Assembly (NCBI GenBank): GCA_002292405.1
Contig: DBBW01000017.1
Coordinates: 10,742 to 74,741 of the forward strand
Direction: 5' to 3'
Source of the DNA: Flavobacteriales bacterium UBA974
GTDB taxonomy: Bacteria > Bacteroidota > Bacteroidia > Flavobacteriales_D > Sanyastnellaceae
Length of the DNA: 64,000 bases
Position 1 is the first letter of the stretch. Each line of letters begins with the position of its first letter. The translations under genes and the position numbers were made by a program. Below, in pieces: positions 48,671 through 55,916 of this stretch. The notes beneath the pieces are model-generated. The model was given only the letters and a program-made list of their open reading frames with translations. It was not told the DNA's origin and did not search any database.

Positions 48671-48700
48671 TTGAAATTAGACAATCATAGGGTAACTTTC
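48671..48700 (+). promoter_or_regulatory. Bacteroidota-type promoter for dtd
   Basis: TTG at 48671-48673, 19 bases, then TAACTTTC at 48693-48700 matches the TTG-N19-TAnnTTTG consensus with one mismatch. The -7 box ends 4 bases before the dtd ATG, so the transcript would start at or within a few bases of the start codon and be leaderless or nearly so. Confidence 0.6.
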
Positions 48701-48704
48701 GCAC

Positions 48705-49157
48705 ATGAAAGCAGTTATTCAAAGGGTAAGTCAGTCTAGCGTGAAAGTTCATGGGGAAACCTTAGGTCAAACGTCGCTAGGGCTATTGATTTTACTAGGC
48801 ATAGAAGAGATTGACAATAGAACTGATGTCGAATGGCTCGCAAAAAAAGTGATAGGTTTACGAATCTTTTCTGACGAACATGGAAAAATGAATCTTAATA
48901 TCGAAGCCGCAGGGGGTGAATTGTTAGTAATATCTCAATTTACCTTGCACGCATCCACTAAAAAAGGCACGCGCCCATCTTTCATCAAAGCGGCTCGCCC
49001 TGAACAAGCTATCCCACTTTACGAGGCCTTCATTGAGGAGTGCGAAAAATTGATTGGAAAAAGAGTTGAGAAAGGAAAGTTCGGTGCAGACATGCAGGTA
49101 GAATTAATCAATGACGGCCCAGTGACAATAACGATAGACTCTCAAAACAAAGAATAA
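48705..49157 (+). CDS. dtd: D-aminoacyl-tRNA deacylase
   Basis: 150 residues, cytosolic; removes D-amino acids (and glycine from tRNA-Ala) from tRNA. The two active-site motifs are complete: SQFTLHA at 77-83 and the Gly-cisPro motif GPVT at 138-141. It begins MKAVIQRVSQSSVKV as typical for the family. It is convergent with nadE, with one base between the stops. Likely a single-gene transcript from the promoter just upstream. Confidence 0.95.
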   Translation: MKAVIQRVSQSSVKVHGETLGQTSLGLLILLGIEEIDNRTDVEWLAKKVIGLRIFSDEHGKMNLNIEAAGGELLVISQFTLHASTKKGTRPSFIKAARPEQAIPLYEAFIEECEKLIGKRVEKGKFGADMQVELINDGPVTITIDSQNKE

Positions 49158-49158
49158 A

Positions 49159-49956
49159 TTATCGTGGTATAGTACAAACAGGGATGGGGAGCATTTTATG
49201 CTGATTTGCTTTATTTAATCTCGTGTATATTTCATACACATCAAGAGCTCGACCGGAGAGAGTTGACGGGTCGCCTTGATCTTCAGAGAATTTCATGGCA
49301 ATTTCGAGTTCGGGATAGGAAGCTCCTATTTGGTCTTCATCAGTGCGATCATCGCCCCAAAGACCATCTGTAGGGGCAGCTTCTAAAATACTCCTTGGCA
49401 CACCTATCGCTTCACCCACTTTGTAAACTTCGCTTTTCACAAGATCGGCAATGGGGCTAATATCTACACCTCCATCACCATATTTTGTGAAGAATCCCAC
49501 TCCATAATCTTCGATTTTATTTCCCGTCCCAACTACAAGAGCCCGCCTCTGTGCAGCGAGAGTATACAGTGTAGTCATCCTCAATCTAGCCCGAGTATTT
49601 GCGAAAGTGAGCCCCCCCGAAACATCTTCGATTTCGGGCAACGCCGATTTCGTCACCTCATAAACTTCAGTCAGGGGCACAGTAATCATTTCGAAGTTGT
49701 TAAAACGACTCTCGAGTAATTTACAAAGCTCCCGAGATCGCTCCACCTCTGACGACGCCTGGTGAATTGGCATATCTACAACATACACGGGACGACCAGT
49801 CATAAGACAAAGCGTTGCAGTTACCGCAGAATCAATGCCGCCACTAACACCCACCACAAATGAATCAATGTTTGCGGTGTCGGCGTAATCGTTCATCCAT
49901 GAAGAGATAAACCCAGCGATCTTCGCTCCATTAAATTCTGAGGATAGAGTCGACAT
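49159..49956 (-). CDS. nadE: NAD synthetase, ammonia-dependent
   Basis: 265 residues; amidates nicotinate adenine dinucleotide to NAD. The PP-loop SGGIDS lies at 38-43, with further conserved stretches GTGNKIEDYGVGFFTKYGDGG and DISPIADLVKSEV. It has no N-terminal nitrilase-type glutaminase domain, so it uses ammonia directly. It lies 3 bases after the outer-membrane barrel gene and near gldB/gldC, an arrangement resembling the F. johnsoniae gldB-gldC region. Confidence 0.95.
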   Translation of the reverse strand: MSTLSSEFNGAKIAGFISSWMNDYADTANIDSFVVGVSGGIDSAVTATLCLMTGRPVYVVDMPIHQASSEVERSRELCKLLESRFNNFEMITVPLTEVYEVTKSALPEIEDVSGGLTFANTRARLRMTTLYTLAAQRRALVVGTGNKIEDYGVGFFTKYGDGGVDISPIADLVKSEVYKVGEAIGVPRSILEAAPTDGLWGDDRTDEDQIGASYPELEIAMKFSEDQGDPSTLSGRALDVYEIYTRLNKANQHKMLPIPVCTIPR

Positions 49957-49959
49957 TGT

Positions 49960-50763
49960 CTAAAACAAAATACCGACTGACAATTCGAAAAATCTGTCAT
50001 GACCTTTCATATCAGCAGTCCTTAGAGTGCCATTTCCGTCTACTTCTGGATTACCGCTGTTAAATTTAATTATAGTCACATTATTATAAATATTGCTGAA
50101 CGCTGCGTTGTAATTCAGCCCAACGGTTAGAGATGTTGACCCTGTTAAACTTTTCTCTATTCCACCACCTACAATCATAGCAGCCCTAAAGAATTTTATA
50201 TCTTCAGTTATATCCACTCCATCTTGAATGTCATGATTATTTGACGTAACACTAACCCAATTGTCTACATTATCATTAAAATCCCAACTTAGATGTCTAT
50301 CCTGTGACGCTAAAGCTGTCACATTCATACCTAAGCCCAAACCAAATTTAGAGAAAATCTTCATGTAGCCTATTTCCTTCGTACGCATTTTAAATGTGAA
50401 AGGTAATTCTACATACTGCAGATTATATGTTCTATCTACATCATCAATACCGCCAGGTGACTCGACTTGATACGTAAGATCCGATCCAGTATTAAAAATG
50501 TGCACGCCTAAGCCTAAAGCATAATTTTCAGAAAACATAAGATCTGCAATGAATTCATATCCGAAATTTAATTTTGCGCCACCTGGTATGTGATCATAAT
50601 CAGTCGAAACCATCCAGGCTGCATTCGGCGTAACAGCCAGTCCCATTCTTAAATCTTGGGCTGATGTTGTATTTGAAAAGAGTAAGGCTGAACATGCAAT
50701 AAAACCGAGTAATATTGCGGTTGATAGAGAAGAAGTTTGACTGTTGCGCATAAGTGTGCTCAT
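49960..50763 (-). CDS. Outer-membrane beta-barrel protein (PorT-like)
   Basis: 267 residues from ATG 50763; the longer frame to 50916 adds a charged extension that reads over the gldB start, so I reject it. A second possible ATG is at 50751. Residues about 10-36 form a signal peptide (LLGFIACSALLFSNTTSAQ), followed by a small barrel of alternating strands (LRMGLAVTPNAAWMV, YALGLGVHIFNTGSDLTYQ, SLTVGLNYNAAF) with terminal FELSVGILF. It resembles the OMP_b-brl/PorT group; PorT is a T9SS component, but the assignment here is only by pattern and by its gldB neighbour. Confidence 0.7.
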   Translation of the reverse strand: MSTLMRNSQTSSLSTAILLGFIACSALLFSNTTSAQDLRMGLAVTPNAAWMVSTDYDHIPGGAKLNFGYEFIADLMFSENYALGLGVHIFNTGSDLTYQVESPGGIDDVDRTYNLQYVELPFTFKMRTKEIGYMKIFSKFGLGLGMNVTALASQDRHLSWDFNDNVDNWVSVTSNNHDIQDGVDITEDIKFFRAAMIVGGGIEKSLTGSTSLTVGLNYNAAFSNIYNNVTIIKFNSGNPEVDGNGTLRTADMKGHDRFFELSVGILF

Positions 50764-50842
50764 CTTTGCAGTTGTGAAAGTAAAATTAAACGAAAATACT
50801 ATGAGTTCAAGCGAAAGTCGTACCACTTTTTTGATACGTTCA

Positions 50843-51895
50843 ATGTGGACAAGAAACAAAGTTTCATCTCTGCTAGGTTTAATACTGATATCCTTTATTA
50901 CATTATCGTCTTGCACGGAAGATAAATGGACAGTCGATGTGAGTGAGATAACACTACCTACTGATTTTTCTGTTAGAAACTTTAATTGGGAAATTCAACA
51001 TCTCTCTGAAAACGACTCTAGTTCTCTTATTCAATTGAGACATAATTACAAATTATTTTTGACAGATTATTGTGAGGATATTTTAAAAATAGGGAGTTCT
51101 CAATCAATCGAAACAATTGACAAACTGAATGAGTTTGTGGCACACCCTGACACAAGAGAAACGCTTTTAGCAATTGACTCAACATCTGGTGATCCTGAAT
51201 TTCTGAGAGGCGTTTCTTTAGATCTTGAAAACGGGTTTAAGAGACTTCATGTATTTATGCCCAATGTAAAAATTCCTGAAGTTATCTGGATGAATAGCGG
51301 ATTCAATTTTGCTGTATACCCGCGAGATGAATTTGTAGCAGTGGGGTTAGAGTGGTTTTTAGGTCCTGAACATCCCATACTAAAGCTTTTGCCTCCAGAT
51401 AGATTTCCTAAATACCAACAACTTAGAATGCACCCAGACTTAATGGCAGCAGATGCAATGAAAGGATGGATGCTTGTTCACTTTATCAATCGAGGGTATA
51501 CTGGAGAAAAATGTGTCGATGACATTCTTTATTGGGGGAAAGTGTTGTGGCTGTTAGGTAAATGCATGCCTGAACAATTTGAACATGTGCTTATGGATTG
51601 GACTCCAGAGGATTTAGAATGGGCTAAGGCAAATGAAAGAGCTATTTGGTTAGAACTTCAACCTGCGAATGTGCTATTCGAAACAAATCGCACTGTATTC
51701 CACCGATGGTTAACAGATGGTCCATTTACCAAGTTTGGCTCCATCCCTCAAGAAAGCCCTGACCGATTAGGCGTATGGATGGGGCTTAGAATTGTTAAGA
51801 ATTTTATGGATCAAAATCCTGAAACTTCAGCAGAGCAGCTATTTTCAGAGACTGATTATATTCCATTCCTTAAATCTTACCGACCTGAGCGATAA
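50843..51895 (+). CDS. gldB: Gliding-motility lipoprotein GldB
   Basis: 350 residues from ATG 50843, chosen because it yields a compact lipoprotein signal (MWTRNKV, hydrophobic core, lipobox ending TLSSC at residue 24). Earlier starts at 50744 or 50801 give an overlong n-region. The body contains GldB-like segments: LFLTDYCEDILKIG, FKRLHVFMP, FNFAVYPRDEFVAVGLEWFLGPEHP and the C-terminal WMGLRIVKNFMDQNPE. GldB is essential in gliding flavobacteria; its exact role is unclear. gldC follows by 27 bases. Confidence 0.88.
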   Translation: MWTRNKVSSLLGLILISFITLSSCTEDKWTVDVSEITLPTDFSVRNFNWEIQHLSENDSSSLIQLRHNYKLFLTDYCEDILKIGSSQSIETIDKLNEFVAHPDTRETLLAIDSTSGDPEFLRGVSLDLENGFKRLHVFMPNVKIPEVIWMNSGFNFAVYPRDEFVAVGLEWFLGPEHPILKLLPPDRFPKYQQLRMHPDLMAADAMKGWMLVHFINRGYTGEKCVDDILYWGKVLWLLGKCMPEQFEHVLMDWTPEDLEWAKANERAIWLELQPANVLFETNRTVFHRWLTDGPFTKFGSIPQESPDRLGVWMGLRIVKNFMDQNPETSAEQLFSETDYIPFLKSYRPER

Positions 51896-51922
51896 GTAAC
51901 AGATAAATGCTAATTTTGCATT

Positions 51923-52291
51923 ATGTCAGAAAACATCATTACAATCAAGGTTAGTACAGATGAAAATCATGTGCCAACTGATATAATTTGGTCAGCCGAA
52001 GGAGGAGATATTAAGAGCAGGCAAGCAAAAGCAATGTCGTTATCGATGTGGGACGAGAAAGACAGAACATCTATGAATATGGACCTCTGGACGAAGGATA
52101 TGAGCGTCGATGAGATGAAACGATTCATTTGCGACAGCATGATGACTCTTGCAAAGACTTTAGAAACTGCCACCTCAGACAAAGGCCATGCGGAAGCAAT
52201 TAGAGGCTTTACTAGTGAACTTGCTAAAAGAATTGGAATTATCGAAGCGAATGACGAAGAGGTTGAGGGAAATCAGACAAAATCAGAATAA
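51923..52291 (+). CDS. gldC: Gliding-motility protein GldC
   Basis: 122 residues, no signal peptide. Matches GldC by the order of its segments: ITIKVSTDENHVPTDIIWSA, KAMSLSMWDEKDRTSMNMDLWTKDM split after the Trp, and VDEMKRFICDSMMTLAKTL. In F. johnsoniae GldC is needed for efficient gliding and follows gldB, as here. A poorly conserved acidic tail overlaps the 3' end of the convergent engB gene by 9 bases. Confidence 0.9.
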   Translation: MSENIITIKVSTDENHVPTDIIWSAEGGDIKSRQAKAMSLSMWDEKDRTSMNMDLWTKDMSVDEMKRFICDSMMTLAKTLETATSDKGHAEAIRGFTSELAKRIGIIEANDEEVEGNQTKSE

Positions 52292-52909
52292 AACGTTCGT
52301 TGACTCGATAAAGTTTAACAGCTCATCTCTCCCATCTCCTTTTACTGCGCTTGTAATAAAAATAGGCGGCATCTTGTGCCACTGCTTAAGCATAATAGTC
52401 TCATACTTAGATTGAAATCCTGAACGTTCAGCCTTATTAAGCTTATCAACTTTTGTAAATACTAGTACGAAAGGTAGCCCCACCTCTCCCATATAAGCCA
52501 TAAATTCAAGATCTACTTTTTGGGGGGCTAATCTCGAGTCAACTAGCATCATCGTGCACATTAAATTACTTCGTCCTTCTAAAAACTGCTTTGACGTCCT
52601 CTCCCATTTCACCCTCTCAGATTTTTTAATTTTTGCATACCCAAACCCTGGTAAATCCGTTAGATACCAAGACGTTTCCCCAGCCTTTTCTGCTATTTCA
52701 TCACCGTTAATAGCAAAGTGATTTATGAGCTGCGTCTTTCCAGGTGTACTGGAAATTTTAGCTATGCTAGTCCTATCAACTACCATGTTAATAAGGGATG
52801 ATTTGCCCACATTAGACCTTCCAATAAATGCGTATTCAGGCCTATCCATACTTGGACATTCTCTAGGGTGAGCGCTACTTTTTACAAAATCAACAGATCT
52901 GATTACCAT
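52283..52909 (-). CDS. engB: Ribosome-biogenesis GTP-binding protein EngB/YsxC
   Basis: 208 residues; a GTPase for late assembly of the large ribosomal subunit. G1 is GRSNVGKSS (30-38), G2 lies in SSTPGKTQLINHF, G3 is DLPGFGYA and G4 is TKVDK. Length and order are standard for YihA/YsxC. It is convergent with and overlaps gldC, and follows the alpha/beta-hydrolase gene by 3 bases. A gldB-gldC-yihA cluster is also known in F. johnsoniae. Confidence 0.94.
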   Translation of the reverse strand: MVIRSVDFVKSSAHPRECPSMDRPEYAFIGRSNVGKSSLINMVVDRTSIAKISSTPGKTQLINHFAINGDEIAEKAGETSWYLTDLPGFGYAKIKKSERVKWERTSKQFLEGRSNLMCTMMLVDSRLAPQKVDLEFMAYMGEVGLPFVLVFTKVDKLNKAERSGFQSKYETIMLKQWHKMPPIFITSAVKGDGRDELLNFIESTNVLF

Positions 52910-52912
52910 GAA

Positions 52913-53686
52913 CTATAGTTTATTAGCTATTCCTCTCTGAGAGTACCACTTATCTAGAATTACATTAAATTCGTCAGGATGCTCCATCATAGGAGCATGT
53001 CCACATTTATCTATCCAGAATAGATCTGCATCAGGAAAACCTTTTAAAAAAGCTTCGGCAACTTCAGGTGGGGTTACAATGTCATTTTTTCCCCAAATAA
53101 GGCAAACCGGTAGATTCATGGCCGGTAAATCATTCTCCATGTTGTGTCTAATCGCGGATTTTGCAATGGAAAGGATTCTTAAAACTTTATTCCTGTCGTT
53201 CACTGCTTCAAAACACTCATCAACCAATTCGTCGGTCGCGCGGCTTGGGTCAAAAAATGTAAGCGCGACTTTATTCCTAATGTACTCTTTGTCTTCCCTT
53301 CTAGGAAAACTGTTTCCAAAAGCATTCTCATAAAGACCACTGCTTGCTGTCAACGTTAAAGACGCAACACGCTCTAAATGGTTTTTTGTAAAAATTAGTC
53401 CTACATGACCTCCTAAACTATTTCCAACAAGATGCACTTTATCTAACTGAAGAGCATCAACAAACCCTTTAACATGCTCTGCTATATATTTCGCACTTGT
53501 TTTCCGGAGGGGTAATTCATAGATGGGTAAGACAGGTGTTAGCACTCTAAATCGTTCACTAAAGTACTTACGCGCATCCTGAAAGTTACTTAGAGCACCG
53601 AAAAGGCCATGTAAAAAAACCAAAGGCTCTCCGCTTCCCTCTTCTACATATCTAAATTCGCCTAGCTCAATGATTGTAGCGTCCAT
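52913..53686 (-). CDS. Alpha/beta-fold hydrolase
   Basis: 257 residues, cytosolic. Oxyanion-hole motif FLHGLFGALSNF (24-35), nucleophile Ser90 in GNSLGG (88-93), catalytic Asp in WGKNDIVTPPE and His in CGHAPMMEHP. The pattern with HGLFG and GNSLGG and the closing PDEFNVILDKW matches the broad YbfF/BioH/MhpC-type esterase group; the substrate cannot be read. It shares a transcript with engB (3 bases apart). Confidence 0.85.
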   Translation of the reverse strand: MDATIIELGEFRYVEEGSGEPLVFLHGLFGALSNFQDARKYFSERFRVLTPVLPIYELPLRKTSAKYIAEHVKGFVDALQLDKVHLVGNSLGGHVGLIFTKNHLERVASLTLTASSGLYENAFGNSFPRREDKEYIRNKVALTFFDPSRATDELVDECFEAVNDRNKVLRILSIAKSAIRHNMENDLPAMNLPVCLIWGKNDIVTPPEVAEAFLKGFPDADLFWIDKCGHAPMMEHPDEFNVILDKWYSQRGIANKL

Positions 53687-53887
53687 ATTTATATTTATTT
53701 AAAAGACGAAACTACGCACCTATCGGCTCTATTTCACAACTCATTGTACCTAAACATTAACTTAAGGTTGTACACATTGATTGTTAATATCCTGTTAAAA
53801 CAGAAAATCAACAAGATTTACTAAATCGCTACAACCCAAGCAAAACGGCCTTTCCCAACGTTTCATTGTTTATCACTTTTCAACAAC

Positions 53888-53927
53888 GTGGTAGAAAGTG
53901 TCGATTAATGGTAAAAAGTGGTAAATC
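53888..53927 (+). promoter_or_regulatory. MraZ operator: four 10-bp repeats
   Basis: GTGGTAGAAA, GTGTCGATTA, ATGGTAAAAA and GTGGTAAATC follow each other at an exact 10-base period, upstream of mraZ. MraZ is known to autorepress the division cluster by binding short GTGG-type direct repeats on one face of DNA. The second repeat is the least conserved. Confidence 0.85.
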
Positions 53928-53932
53928 TGTCT

Positions 53933-53940
53933 TAGTTTTG
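53933..53940 (+). promoter_or_regulatory. -7 promoter box TAGTTTTG of the dcw cluster
   Basis: A perfect TAnnTTTG match 6 bases after the MraZ operator, so the repeats occupy the -20 to -60 area where a bound repressor would block polymerase. No clear TTG at -33. The predicted start is near 53947, giving a leader of about 18 bases. Confidence 0.5.
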
Positions 53941-53964
53941 GGAATTCCAATAACAATGGAAGTT

Positions 53965-54450
53965 ATGCTGAACCTATTAGGAGAACATACATGTAGAATT
54001 GACACGAAGGGACGACTAATGTTCCCTGCCCGACTGCGAAGACAATTGGAAAAAGTCCTACATCATGGCCTGGTAATCAATCGTGATATTTTTGAGAAAT
54101 GTCTTGTATTATATCCTAAGCCAGAGTGGGATAATGTGAACGGGGAAATGACTCAACTCAGCAGATACAACAGGAAGCACCAACTGTTTCAAAGAAAATT
54201 CTTGAAGGGAGCCACCATTGTTGATTTAGATGCATCTGGAAGATTAAACATTCCAGGAATCCTCTTAGATTATGCTGGCATTGATCTGCAAAAGAGCAAC
54301 GAAATCATTGTTTCGGGGTTGGGGGAGAAGGTCGAGATCTGGACAGTTGATGCTTATGAAAAACAGGTCTTGGGAGAAGACACCGATTTCGATTTTGGAA
54401 ACCTGGCTGAAGATGTGAGACGAGATATTGAAAAAGGCAGCGCCACTTAA
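53965..54450 (+). CDS. mraZ: Transcriptional regulator MraZ
   Basis: 161 residues from ATG 53965, which gives the family start (LNLLGEHTCRIDTKGRLMFPARLR) and lies downstream of the operator; ATG 53956 is also possible. The longer frame from 53866 would read through its own operator. Two SpoVT/AbrB-like DNA-binding modules are visible (CRIDTKGRLMFPARLR and TIVDLDASGRLNIPGILL), which assemble into a ring. It represses the division and cell-wall cluster that it heads. rsmH starts 3 bases after its stop. Confidence 0.93.
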   Translation: MLNLLGEHTCRIDTKGRLMFPARLRRQLEKVLHHGLVINRDIFEKCLVLYPKPEWDNVNGEMTQLSRYNRKHQLFQRKFLKGATIVDLDASGRLNIPGILLDYAGIDLQKSNEIIVSGLGEKVEIWTVDAYEKQVLGEDTDFDFGNLAEDVRRDIEKGSAT

Positions 54451-54453
54451 AAC

Positions 54454-55383
54454 ATGGAACAATCCTACCACGTACCCGTCCTTCTAGATTCCTCAATTGA
54501 GCATCTCAATCTCGGCGACGGTAGCGGTACGTGGATGGACGCTACGTTTGGAGGAGGGGGACATAGCCGAACCATATTAAAAAACCTAAATTCAGAAGGC
54601 ATACTAGTTAGTTTTGATCAAGATCCAGATGCAGTTAAAAATACGATTAACGATGATAGATTTACCCTTGTTGAAGCTAATTTCAGATACGCAAAACAAT
54701 TTCTCAGCCTTAACGGTGTAAAGAAAACGAAAGGCATATTAGCTGATTTAGGGGTGTCATCTCACCAGTTTGATACGGCAGATAGAGGTTTTTCCTTAAG
54801 AATGGATGGCCCTCTTGATATGAGGATGAACCACGAATCAGGAATCTCAGCGGCAGATTACTTATCTGACTGTACATGGGAAGAGTTAATGGTCGTTCTA
54901 AGAATGTATGGAGAGGTAAAGAGACCGGACAGAGTTGCGAGAGCAATAGTCTCTGCAAGAGACAATAGACCTATTACCACTACAGGAGATCTCGTAAACA
55001 TCTTAAGCAAGATGGCTCCTGGCGGGCGTGAAAATAAATTCTACGCACAAATTTTTCAAGCATTAAGAATAGAAATCAACGACGAGCTTTCTGCTCTACG
55101 TGATCTGTTGGAACAGGCAACAGATTTATTAGAACAGGGCGGGAGGCTCGTTGTGATTTCATATCACAGTTTAGAAGATAGACTTGTCAAACATTTTATG
55201 AGGTCTGGTAATTTCGAGGGTGAAATAGATCAAGACATAAAAGGAAGGGTGCTCGCACCATTTAAGCCTGTAGTTAGAAAGGCTATTTGTGCATCAGCTG
55301 AGGAGGTTTTATTAAACCCACGAGCAAGAAGCGCTCGTTTGAGAGTTGCTGAACGGACTGAATTTTTATTAAAGTCATGCTGA
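54454..55383 (+). CDS. rsmH: 16S rRNA (cytosine1402-N4)-methyltransferase RsmH (MraW)
   Basis: 309 residues; SAM-dependent methylation of C1402 in the 30S decoding centre. Family motifs: HVPVLLDSSIEHL at the start, SAM loop DATFGGGGHS, LADLGVSSHQFDTADRGFS, ALRIEINDEL and the C-terminal ISYHSLEDRLVKHFM. Standard second gene of dcw clusters. It overlaps ftsL by 7 bases. Confidence 0.96.
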   Translation: MEQSYHVPVLLDSSIEHLNLGDGSGTWMDATFGGGGHSRTILKNLNSEGILVSFDQDPDAVKNTINDDRFTLVEANFRYAKQFLSLNGVKKTKGILADLGVSSHQFDTADRGFSLRMDGPLDMRMNHESGISAADYLSDCTWEELMVVLRMYGEVKRPDRVARAIVSARDNRPITTTGDLVNILSKMAPGGRENKFYAQIFQALRIEINDELSALRDLLEQATDLLEQGGRLVVISYHSLEDRLVKHFMRSGNFEGEIDQDIKGRVLAPFKPVVRKAICASAEEVLLNPRARSARLRVAERTEFLLKSC

Positions 55384-55916
55384 GAATCTTTAAAAAAAAA
55401 TCATCGTCTAAAGGATCCTCAGATAGCGGTAATAGACTTTTAACCCCAGAACAAAAAACATCTCGCAAAGAGGCCGTTGATTTAGCGATAGTTGTAGCAC
55501 AGGCAGCCAAGGAAGAGGCCGCAGAAAAAGCAAGGCGGGCAAGAGATAAATCTGGGAGGAAACCAATTGATAAAATAAAAAAACCAGCTAAAAAAAATGG
55601 AACTGGTAAGATTATTAAAGATATAATTAGTGGTAAATTTTTAACAAGTGAAGGTATAACCTCTCATATACCTTATCTCTTATTTCTTGCCTCATTGTTT
55701 TTAGCTTACATAAGCCTTGGATACAAGTTTGAAAATATTGAACGCGATAAAATGCGAACTGAAAGGAATCTTGAGGAGGTTGTTTCAGAGTATAAAACGC
55801 TTAGATCTGAGTTAGAATCAAGACTACAACAAAGTAGAGTTGAGTCTGCAACTTCTGTATTAGGTCTTCAACAGTCTATTTCACCGCCAACACTTCTTAA
55901 GCAAGATGCAAAATGA
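55377..55916 (+). CDS. ftsL: FtsL-like division protein with long N-terminal extension
   Basis: 179 residues: a cytosolic region of about 97 residues, very rich in Lys, Ala and Arg (AKEEAAEKARRARDKSGRK), one membrane helix at about 98-116, then a periplasmic leucine-zipper-like coiled coil (about 118-155). This bitopic layout and the position between rsmH and ftsI identify the Bacteroidota FtsL-like protein; sequence identity to E. coli FtsL is not expected. FtsL links FtsQ/FtsB to FtsWI. The cytosolic part is much longer than the roughly 35 residues in E. coli. Overlaps ftsI by 4 bases. Confidence 0.8.
   Translation: MLRIFKKKSSSKGSSDSGNRLLTPEQKTSRKEAVDLAIVVAQAAKEEAAEKARRARDKSGRKPIDKIKKPAKKNGTGKIIKDIISGKFLTSEGITSHIPYLLFLASLFLAYISLGYKFENIERDKMRTERNLEEVVSEYKTLRSELESRLQQSRVESATSVLGLQQSISPPTLLKQDAK

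Noticed and set aside
53866..53964. Longer N-terminus of MraZ
   Set aside because: It would translate through the operator repeats and -7 box and is absent from the family.
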